13,006 nucleotides of DNA, from positions 400,511 through 413,516 of the forward strand of contig CAMPET010000022.1 of the NCBI GenBank assembly GCA_946803715.1, written 5' to 3'. A program made the position numbers and the translations under genes. Position 1 is the stretch's first letter. Every line of letters begins with the position of its first letter. The DNA is from Beroe ovata. Lineage: Eukaryota; Ctenophora; Nuda; Beroida; Beroidae. Positions 6,819-13,006 of the stretch are shown here, in pieces. Under the pieces are notes generated by a model that saw only the letters and a program-made list of their open reading frames with translations, had not been told where the DNA came from and searched no databases.

Positions 6819-8564
6819 ATGGGGAAGGGCGATGTCGATGAACTGGTGACAAGATTTTGTGTTGGTTCTAGTGCTGAGGCTAACCAGACTTATAAGCAAG
6901 TGAGCTATAAAGATCTCAAGTTGAAATTGCAGCAAGAAAAGTTAAAGCTTCAACTTGATAGGCAGCATCTGAAAAAATTCAATGGTATCAAAACCAGGTA
7001 TGGAACAACATCTGCATTTAATCAACATAAAGAGGTGTGGTTGAAAGAAGATATTTCAATCAAGTCTCAAATAAGATCTTTGTCAGCAATCATAAGTGAA
7101 CAGGCAGATCCAGCAAAACTTCTTTGTGAAAATGAGATCTGTGAATTCTCAAAAACACTTCAAGAAGATTTTAAGGTATTTGAAGCTCAAACTATTCAAC
7201 CAGTTTGGGAGTTCATAGAGGACATGCAGCATTGGCTCAATAGTGAGGTTAAGTCCAATGAAGGTGCAATAGAATCCTTATATTGTAACATAACTGATCA
7301 ACAAAATCATATAATGAATGTACTCAATGAGCAGAGTCAATTTCTTGATGAGGATCTATCCACATTCAACGATGTTCTGAAGGCTTGGGAGTTCAAAGCA
7401 GAGAACAATACAGAATCTCTCCTAAGACTGAGATTTCCTGACGATGAGACAATTTGTGAATATATTGAAGAATATCTATCAGTTGATAAGAATTATAATG
7501 ATGCTTTAGTAGAGCTCAGGAGTTATTATGGTGTAGCTCTTGAAAAGGGAAAGAATGGGGGCTGGGAGACAGAGGATCATGTTCTGTTCAAGCACATATC
7601 ATGTCAATATCCTGTTGATAAATTTCAAAGGAGTCAGCTGTGTTCTGAAATGCTGAGACTCACATTCCCCCATAAGACAGATCGTGAACTGAAAGAACAT
7701 GCTGAATGGATTCAGTTGCATGCAATGTACAGTGAACATAGAAGGACAATCAAACGAATGCACAAGGCTGCACTTCAGAAAATTGTATCAAATGCAGAAT
7801 CGGACTGCAGGCAACAGTGGATACTGTTCAGACAGATGCAGGAAAAGGCTGATGAAGTTTTGTCTCAAAAGGAGAAAACTGCAAAGCTGTTTGAAGAGTT
7901 ATTGAAATGCAGGGCACAAAAGTTGTCTAAAATAAAAGCAGAAGAAGAAGAGTTGCAAGTGGTTCAGAAAAATATGATAAAAGAGAGGGCCGAATTCGAG
8001 AGAAAGAATGCCAGACAGAGAAAGGTAGAAAAGGATAAGATTCAGGCCTTCAAAGATATGAAAGAAATAAAAGAACAGGAGTACCAAAAGAAAGTGCAAG
8101 AGATCCAACAAAGAGATTCCAACAGGAAAAAGAAAGAGCTGGCAGAAGGTAAGAAACGAATTGAATATCGGGATGATCTGCATCAGAAGAAACTATCAGA
8201 GCAAGCAGCAATAGCAGCTGAAAAGCAAGAACTAGAGGAAAGCAAGAAGCTACAACTCCAGAAGCTAGCTGCAACAGTTGCAATTGAAGCAGAAGCTGAT
8301 CCGACAAGGATTTTCAAAGACACTGAAGCAAGTGCCTCCAAATGCAAGGAAACAGACTACGTGGACAACTACCAGCTATTCAAGATGTTTGGATATAAGG
8401 ACAGTGCTATACAGAATGATATGAGATTCAAGGTTGAGAAAGCTCTGCGTAACGCCAGTCTTGTGAACACAGACTACGGTCGACATATCATGAAAAACAT
8501 CAGGCCACCTGTAGAACCCAGGAGAGACATGGAGTCGACAGTTTTCAAGAACACGGACAAGTGA
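6819..8564 (+). CDS. CCDC148: Coiled-coil domain-containing protein 148 homologue (581 aa, single exon)
   Basis: Full-length match in order and length (581 residues; human CCDC148 about 590). Landmarks: HKEVWLKE (70-77), IQPVWEFIEDMQHW (126-139), WETEDH followed by QYPVDKFQRSQL (249-274), FPHKTDRELKEH (283-294), a Lys/Glu-rich coiled coil (about 335-490), DPTRIFKDTEASASK (494-508), and the family's hallmark tail PRRDMESTVFK (567-577). No signal peptide or membrane segment, so cytosolic or cytoskeletal. Its molecular role is not established. ATG 6819 is supported by an in-frame TGA at 6807-6809. An acceptor-like TTTCTATTGTCTCAG ends at 6795, 23 bases upstream, suggesting a 5' UTR intron. The coding part is uninterrupted by introns, unlike the neighbouring minus-strand genes; a retrocopy with an acquired 5' exon, or intron loss, would explain this. 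No canonical AATAAA seen downstream. Confidence 0.9.
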   Translation: MGKGDVDELVTRFCVGSSAEANQTYKQVSYKDLKLKLQQEKLKLQLDRQHLKKFNGIKTRYGTTSAFNQHKEVWLKEDISIKSQIRSLSAIISEQADPAKLLCENEICEFSKTLQEDFKVFEAQTIQPVWEFIEDMQHWLNSEVKSNEGAIESLYCNITDQQNHIMNVLNEQSQFLDEDLSTFNDVLKAWEFKAENNTESLLRLRFPDDETICEYIEEYLSVDKNYNDALVELRSYYGVALEKGKNGGWETEDHVLFKHISCQYPVDKFQRSQLCSEMLRLTFPHKTDRELKEHAEWIQLHAMYSEHRRTIKRMHKAALQKIVSNAESDCRQQWILFRQMQEKADEVLSQKEKTAKLFEELLKCRAQKLSKIKAEEEELQVVQKNMIKERAEFERKNARQRKVEKDKIQAFKDMKEIKEQEYQKKVQEIQQRDSNRKKKELAEGKKRIEYRDDLHQKKLSEQAAIAAEKQELEESKKLQLQKLAATVAIEAEADPTRIFKDTEASASKCKETDYVDNYQLFKMFGYKDSAIQNDMRFKVEKALRNASLVNTDYGRHIMKNIRPPVEPRRDMESTVFKNTDK

Positions 8565-9950
8565 GGTGCAGAGGGATTTCTCCTACCACGGCTCATGATG
8601 CAGTGGTATTATGTTACGAGCTCTGGTATTTTCATCCTTTAGTGATGTAATTTGTTGCTGAGCGATTAATTAGTTTTCGTAGATCATGCACTTCTTCATG
8701 GAGTGAATATGCTCGAGCTGTATTCTGTGTGTGTGTTTGGCCCGTGGCCGTACTTTAGAATTTGTGTGCACTTCTCCTGATTTTGGTGTCCAACCTCTCT
8801 GTTAATTTATTGCTATCTAGAAGTAGAACGACCATTGAACAGAAATCATTTATCACAGCTAGATGAATCGTACCAGATGTAAATGATTCTGAGTTGAGGG
8901 TGGTTTTAAAAGAGAGCACGCTATAACAAAGTTTGCCGCTACTTTTATCAGCATTTATGGCGTGTTATTTTATCTGTATTTTATCGTCTACGAGACATAC
9001 AAGTACTTCGAAAGCATAGCATGCATAATTTACAGCTGGATTGTATAAGTATTTTACTGGAATTACTTTTTCAATCACTTAATTCGTGTAATAGTGTGTC
9101 TAACTGTGATCCGTTTGTCGTTTGAGTTCGAATTCATGATCGAAATTTATATTTTCTTTGATCCAAGAGGGAATTTTCGATTATTTAGTCGATAAATTGA
9201 CCAGAGTTTTCTTTTTGTGTGTACAAATATTCGCAGTTTTACTCGTTTTGCTCTCTCCAGCCTGATGTCCATGTATTACGTCACGAGCAATGATTCTCCC
9301 TCATGTAGAATCATCACACTCGAGATCATTTTCATGTTATCACGGACACTTTTCACAGACATATACATTGAGTGTGTGTGTGTCTTCGTCATGAATTACA
9401 CACACATACAATGCATATTGCATACGTTTGATGTTTGTGAAAACAGTCCATGCTTTCCACAATATAGTTTTGTTCGTGTTCGTTCCATAAGTTCCCGAAT
9501 GTTCGGTGACGTGTGGCAATTTGAGTATTCATAACGACTTAAATAGCTGAGTACCAGCTGGGATATTGTAGTGTTGTTCACAATGAGCGTTTTGTACAGA
9601 TCAAGTATATTGTACTATATTGTGCTGTGGTATTTATAACTCGTCATCCTAGCGATATCTTCTCGAATCAGCAGTGTTTTTCTGATTATAATGTCTCTTG
9701 AGTCTGATTGATGGATGTGGTTATGAATTAGTGCTCACAGCTCGTATAGACTATACTGCCCTGTGCTATACTGTATCCGTTTGCTGATATCTAGATATCA
9801 GAGATGATTATCATAAAATACTTATATACGTCGTGTTATTGATTCAACGTCTTTCCCTGTGTTATCTAAACTAATGTTGATAACTTCTTCCACACGCACA
9901 CACATAGGTACATTCTAACACACACATCCCCGCATACACAGGGTAGAATG
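8565..9950. other. CCDC148 3' UTR and AT-rich spacer, no gene seen
   Basis: About 1.4 kb with no open frame that has family resemblance. Contents are AT-rich, with short (TG)n runs near 8725-8737 and 9370-9382 and a CA-rich block at 9892-9940. No AATAAA or ATTAAA on the plus strand was found, so the CCDC148 transcript end cannot be placed. The frame open at 9217-9534 has no recognisable protein sequence. Confidence 0.6.
9892..9940. repeat. Imperfect CA-rich microsatellite
   Basis: Interrupted (CA)n: CACACGCACACACAT, then ACACACACATCC and CATACACAG, just upstream of the ZNF474-like gene. Possibly length-variable. Confidence 0.6.
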
Positions 9951-9960
9951 GTCACGTGAC
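9951..9960. promoter_or_regulatory. Perfect palindromic E-box GTCACGTGAC
   Basis: A 10-base perfect palindrome with CACGTG core, 53 bp before the ATG of the ZNF474-like gene. The extended form GTCACGTGAC is the preferred site of bHLH-zip factors of the MITF/TFE/USF type. Its place between a CA-rich block and a pyrimidine-rich leader fits a promoter, but this is inference from motif and position. Confidence 0.45.
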
Positions 9961-10012
9961 ACACTCCTCTCTCCACCCACACTCTCTATTCCCTCCCTCT
10001 TTCTTACCCACA

Positions 10013-11608
10013 ATGAGGAGACAGGTAGGGGTCGTGTGTTACATCTGTGGTCGAGAGTTCGGATCTCGGAGCATATCAATTCACGAGCCACAATGTATGA
10101 AGAAATGGGAGAACCAGAACAGCAAGCTGCCCAAGAAGAAGCAGCAACCCCGACCCGTGAAACCCGTGGAGTTTGATCAGCCGCTCAGCACGGACCCCAA
10201 GGTGAAAGCAGCTCAGATAGCGAAGATGAACGAGGCATCTAACGCAGCCGCGAGTGACAACCTCGTGCCGTGTAAGAATTGTTCTAGAACATTCCTCCCA
10301 ACTCGCATAGAGCACCACGAGGAGATTTGTAATAAGCTGAAGATGAACCCGGCAACACATCTGCAGTCAGGATCAGGCTATTACGGACAGAGGATTGTCG
10401 TTGTGGATGGGGAACAAGTGGATGCTATCGCGTACAAGAGGGAGAAATCCTTCTCAGCTAACACAATCGCAAAGAGGAGCGAAGCTCCCCCAGTCACTGC
10501 ACCGGGCAACAAGAACTTCTCAACCAACGTCCTATCCAACAAAGTGGACCAACAACTCAATAAGAATGTTATGATGAAGGGTCCTCTTAGGACACTTCCA
10601 TGCCAGTTTTGTGGCAAGGCCATCAGTCATAACGCCATCAATGTTCATATCAAGAAATGCCGGTCACGATCAGAGCCGATACAGCAAAAGGAAACCTCAA
10701 AGTTTGAAAAATGTGATCACTGTCACAAGGACTTTCCATCCAATGTTATTTCTGTTCACTCTCGAAACTGTTCATCCGCTCCTAAAGTCATGACGATTGG
10801 GAAAGGGCCTCCTGACACAACGGGAATAAACAACAACATATCCCAAGCTAAGGGAGGGGAGAAGACATATCCACGGAAGAACATTTCCAAACTCCGTCAC
10901 AGCGAACCTCCTCCTCCCCCCTCTAACAGAGAGTTGGAGTCTCCCTCCCCACCCCGAGACGGGCCCTATTCCCGATACAATGGGGGGTCCAGACCGAACA
11001 GTGGCCTCAGAGCACGGTCCACTGACCGGCTGTGTGCTAGTTTGGAGGGTAGTTTGGTGGACACGGGCATGGGAAGCAGCTACATTGAGGTCGATCTGGT
11101 CATGGGTGTGGACCCTGGACTAGTCCTCAACTGTATGATATGTGGACTCCTAGTTCTCAAGAGTAAACTCAACACCCACTACCACAATTTCTGCCAGAAG
11201 TCTAATCTAAGCAGGTCGATCACTATACCGGCAGGTGGCGGGGCAGGTGGCGGGGGACTGAAGCCGGCTCAACCCACGCCACCAATCACACCACAGAGCC
11301 CGATGGTGGTGTGTGAAGTGTGCAACAAACCGTTCAAAGCGGCTGTCATAGAGCGACATGAGATACAGTGTGCTCTGGACAACCAGGACAATTTGCAGGA
11401 CACCAGACAGAACACTGAGCCAACCCATATCAGACAGAAGACAATAACTGACAGGACAGATGACCCGTTTACTACTAATAACGGGACAAAATCACCGACC
11501 CATGTCATCGGGAAAGTGGTGACCGGCAAATTCGTGCCGTGCGTTAATTGTGGTAAATCCTTCACCATAAGATCGCTTGTCAGTCACCAGAATGAGTGTA
11601 TGCAATGA
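10013..11608 (+). CDS. ZNF474 / ZC2HC1-like protein with seven C2HC zinc fingers (531 aa, single exon)
   Basis: Finger 1, CYICGREFGSRSISIHEPQC followed by W-x4-NSKLPK, is close to ZNF474. Seven C-x2-C-x11-H-x3-C fingers occur at residues 9-28, 87-106, 197-216, 234-253, 374-394 (H-x4-C), 434-453 and 510-529; human ZNF474, from memory, has about four. A Pro/Ser-rich low-complexity stretch (about 295-325) and a Gly-rich run (about 408-415) separate finger groups. ZNF474 is testis-enriched in mammals; the biochemical role of the family is little known. The first ATG in frame is 10013 (context ACAATGA); the frame is open upstream but has no earlier ATG until the leader. A long pyrimidine tract (about 9965-10010) and the ACAG/GTAGGG sequence at 10020-10029 leave open that an upstream exon joins near here. 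Coding sequence is intronless. The stop is TGA at 11606-11608. Confidence 0.85.
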   Translation: MRRQVGVVCYICGREFGSRSISIHEPQCMKKWENQNSKLPKKKQQPRPVKPVEFDQPLSTDPKVKAAQIAKMNEASNAAASDNLVPCKNCSRTFLPTRIEHHEEICNKLKMNPATHLQSGSGYYGQRIVVVDGEQVDAIAYKREKSFSANTIAKRSEAPPVTAPGNKNFSTNVLSNKVDQQLNKNVMMKGPLRTLPCQFCGKAISHNAINVHIKKCRSRSEPIQQKETSKFEKCDHCHKDFPSNVISVHSRNCSSAPKVMTIGKGPPDTTGINNNISQAKGGEKTYPRKNISKLRHSEPPPPPSNRELESPSPPRDGPYSRYNGGSRPNSGLRARSTDRLCASLEGSLVDTGMGSSYIEVDLVMGVDPGLVLNCMICGLLVLKSKLNTHYHNFCQKSNLSRSITIPAGGGAGGGGLKPAQPTPPITPQSPMVVCEVCNKPFKAAVIERHEIQCALDNQDNLQDTRQNTEPTHIRQKTITDRTDDPFTTNNGTKSPTHVIGKVVTGKFVPCVNCGKSFTIRSLVSHQNECMQ

Positions 11609-11875
11609 AAGTGTTCCGTTTTGTCTGCAGTGCCTATGTATGAACCGATAATAAGATAATCATATTAAGATTTGAATCAAAATCATGATGAAAATGAGTT
11701 GCTGGATCGATACTGTTATTTCGTATGAGTTAGTAGTTACCTACTATAGAATGGTTATGATCTACCCGCGATATGTGTATGCATTTTAGATACCGTTAGC
11801 TATTTTTGTATGTACAATGTTTGATAATGGAAAACCGATGTAAATATCATGTTCTTTTTAGTTGAGAGAAGATGC

Positions 11876-11881
11876 ATTAAA
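11876..11881 (+). terminator. Candidate poly(A) signal ATTAAA for ZNF474-like gene
   Basis: The common variant hexamer ATTAAA lies 268 bases after the stop and is followed by a T/G-rich stretch (TTCGTTTATTGTATATCAGTT), as expected for a cleavage downstream element. The AATAAA at 12286 is a distal alternative. Confidence 0.45.
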
Positions 11882-12130
11882 TTCGTTTATTGTATATCAG
11901 TTGATTGTAGAATAGTAGTTTTTAGTTCATGGTTTGATGTAAATTATGAATTCTTTGAAAATCATTTTTAAAAGAGGCTTTTGATTTAAGAGCTAGCGTG
12001 AATTGAATGCCAATGTACATTTTCGCGTGGCAATAACAATGTGGCCAGTTTCTCGTGTGTACATGCGTAGCGCGCTTGATCAATTTTGTATAGAAACATT
12101 CATTGTTACTGTTTTGTGTGGCATAATTTC

Positions 12131-12140
12131 CGCGCGCGCG
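12131..12140. repeat. Alternating (CG)5 tract
   Basis: CGCGCGCGCG in AT-rich spacer. Such alternating tracts can adopt Z-DNA; similar GCGCGC runs occur in the 6205-6475 patch. No function can be assigned. Confidence 0.6.
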
Positions 12141-12285
12141 CAGCCCATTGTTTTTTGAGACATTCATTTTCTGTGCCACTATCACACTTCAAAAGTGGGG
12201 CAAATGCAAGACCAACAACATCCTTAGAGATAATCTTAGAGATTATGTAAGATCAAGAGTCATTTAGGAATCAAGTAATCGATTT

Positions 12286-12291
12286 AATAAA
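12286..12291 (+). terminator. Candidate distal poly(A) signal AATAAA
   Basis: The only canonical plus-strand AATAAA noticed between the ZNF474-like stop and the mucin-like promoter. It may end a longer transcript of the ZNF474-like gene. Confidence 0.35.
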
Positions 12292-12548
12292 ATCTCATTC
12301 TCATGATAGTTTCCATGATAGCTCAATAATCGAAATAATAGTTCTCCCATCACTTAATCATCGATAACCATTCAGTGTTCAATCGAATCATAATGGTTTT
12401 TGCGAGCATTAACGTCCATTAGATAAACATATCCGTGGCTAGCAGGCACTCAACCACTTCAACACACAGCTCGTGTCGATGCCATTTGTAAATTAAACCC
12501 AGATAGCAATTTTATTCCATGTGACCATTGGCAAGCCCTGGCCTTGAT

Positions 12549-12590
12549 TATATAAATAGCTATCGATTGGTAGTTTGTCCATACTGTTCA
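12549..12590 (+). promoter_or_regulatory. TATA box and initiator of the mucin-like gene
   Basis: TATATAAAT at 12549-12557 (TATAAA from 12551) lies 30 bases before the A of CCATACT at 12578-12584 (A at 12581), which fits the initiator consensus YYANWYY at standard spacing. A second initiator match, TCAGACT with A at 12590, is 9 bases further. The inferred 5' UTR would be about 18-27 nt before ATG 12608. TATA-driven promoters fit a highly or tissue-specifically expressed secreted product. Confidence 0.6.
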
Positions 12591-12607
12591 GACTTGCTGC
12601 TGCTGAT

Positions 12608-13006
12608 ATGCTGCTCAAATTTACGGTTCTTTTTCTCGTCTTCCATGTAGCAACTCCAGGAAAGCACCCCAAGAGCAAATCATGGCACAAAAACAGAGGC
12701 GAAATATGGAGTACATCTCCAATGCTGAGTAGTAGTACTATTGGGTCCGGTGAAAAAGACATCTTTCATGTATTCCGTGAACTAAGCCACTCTTCCAGTT
12801 CTACAATGCTCTACAGTGAAATCTCAAGTAGTACACAGAGTACAACAGTTAGTGGACAAAGCTCAACCACCACTGGCCATGAGACAACCTCGACTACAAG
12901 TGGACATGAGACTACTACAAGTGGACAGAGTACAACCTCGACTACAAGTGGACTTGAGTCAACTACAAGTGGACGGAGTACAACCTCGACTACAAGTGGA
13001 CATGAG
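12608..13006 (+). CDS. Secreted mucin-like Ser/Thr-rich repeat protein, 5' part
   Basis: Open for 133 codons to the window edge, so the 3' end is missing. An in-frame TAG at 12557-12559 supports ATG 12608. Residues 1-16 (MLLKFTVLFLVFHVAT) form a signal peptide with likely cleavage near HVA-TPG. A basic segment follows (GKHPKSKSWHKNRG), then a Ser-rich stretch and, from about residue 83, Ser/Thr/Gly repeats such as TTSTTSGHETTTSGQS. The dense Ser/Thr predicts heavy O-glycosylation, as in mucins and extracellular matrix or mucus proteins. No cysteine is seen in this part. The promoter just upstream has TATA and initiator elements. A membrane-anchored mucin, adhesion protein or matrix protein are all possible; the domain that would decide lies beyond the window. 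The first exon may end beyond 13006. Confidence 0.75.
   Translation, partial: MLLKFTVLFLVFHVATPGKHPKSKSWHKNRGEIWSTSPMLSSSTIGSGEKDIFHVFRELSHSSSSTMLYSEISSSTQSTTVSGQSSTTTGHETTSTTSGHETTTSGQSTTSTTSGLESTTSGRSTTSTTSGHE
12884..13006 (+). repeat. 48-bp coding tandem repeat (minisatellite) in mucin-like gene
   Basis: ACAACCTCGACTACAAGTGG starts at 12884, 12932 and 12980, an exact 48-bp (16-residue) period. Each unit holds two ACTACAAGTGGAC blocks that vary only in the following codons (CAT-GAG, CAG-AGT, CTT-GAG, CGG-AGT). A degenerate leading unit is visible from about 12835. Near identity of units points to recent expansion or gene conversion; copy number beyond the window is unknown. Confidence 0.9.

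Larger units (their letters stand above)
11609..12548. other. ZNF474-like 3' UTR and spacer, no gene seen
   Basis: AT-rich with no convincing coding sequence on either strand. Holds two candidate poly(A) signals (11876, 12286), an alternating CG tract (12131-12140) and short local duplications such as TTAGAGATAATC/TTAGAGATTATG near 12224-12248 and CATGATAG at about 12302 and 12314. Confidence 0.6.

Noticed and set aside
7899-8307. Two hydrophobic, Leu/Phe-rich open frames antisense to CCDC148
   Set aside because: They are the reverse reading of the Lys/Glu-rich coiled coil (AAG and GAA read as CTT and TTC) and have no start context or homology.
9217-9534. 105-codon plus-strand frame after CCDC148
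   Set aside because: No recognisable domain, low-complexity TG content, no promoter or splice context; expected by chance in AT-rich DNA.
9956-10012. Upstream extension of the ZNF474-like frame by 19 residues
   Set aside because: It begins with GTG, not ATG, and lies in the pyrimidine-rich leader; an animal gene would start at ATG 10013.
1-13006. CRISPR array, tRNA, rRNA, integrase, transposase or reverse-transcriptase genes
   Set aside because: None seen on either strand; the 48-bp repeat near the end is coding sequence of a mucin-like protein without spacers.

Overview
The window is animal nuclear DNA. Coding exons are split by spliceosomal GT-AG introns, the codon phases join cleanly across every junction, and the four recognisable proteins belong to animal (or animal and fungal) families. 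Bacterial features (operons, Shine-Dalgarno sites, tRNA or rRNA genes, CRISPR arrays) are not seen. Short introns (mostly 70-180 bp), short intergenic spacers and the lack of vertebrate-type repeats suggest a compact invertebrate genome, perhaps a sponge or another early-branching animal. That placement is a weak inference.

Layout. (1) 1-4322, minus strand: a SMARCC/BAF155-170/Moira/Swi3-type core subunit of SWI/SNF chromatin remodellers. I could assemble 14 exons (about 791 residues); the 3' end lies outside the window. (2) 4615-5558, minus: a three-exon JAZF1-like zinc-finger gene, head-to-tail with SMARCC and only 292 bp upstream of it. (3) 5568-6795: a repeat-rich spacer with a GC/CpG-rich patch, a strong 34-position inverted repeat and several diverged duplications; it probably holds promoters for the divergent JAZF1-like and CCDC148 genes. 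(4) 6819-8564, plus: a full-length, intronless CCDC148 homologue. (5) 8565-9950: AT-rich, apparently non-coding. (6) 10013-11608, plus: an intronless ZNF474/ZC2HC1-like protein with seven C2HC fingers. (7) 11609-12548: 3' UTR and spacer with two candidate poly(A) signals. (8) 12608-13006, plus: the 5' end of a secreted mucin-like Ser/Thr-rich gene with a well-spaced TATA box and initiator and an exact 48-bp tandem repeat; it runs off the window.

How the genes relate: SMARCC (SWI/SNF scaffold) and JAZF1 (reported NuA4/TIP60 partner in vertebrates) both act on chromatin and lie close together on one strand, so co-regulation is possible but unproven. CCDC148 and the ZNF474-like gene share an intronless coding structure that contrasts with the intron-rich minus-strand pair. 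The mucin-like gene has no evident link to the rest.

The most notable oddities are a roughly 40-residue Cys/His insertion in SMARCC resembling a RAD18/SLX4-type (UBZ4) zinc finger, a JAZF1-like protein lacking the middle finger, and the hairpin upstream of CCDC148. I found no clear undescribed multi-gene system; most of the window is ordinary animal gene content.
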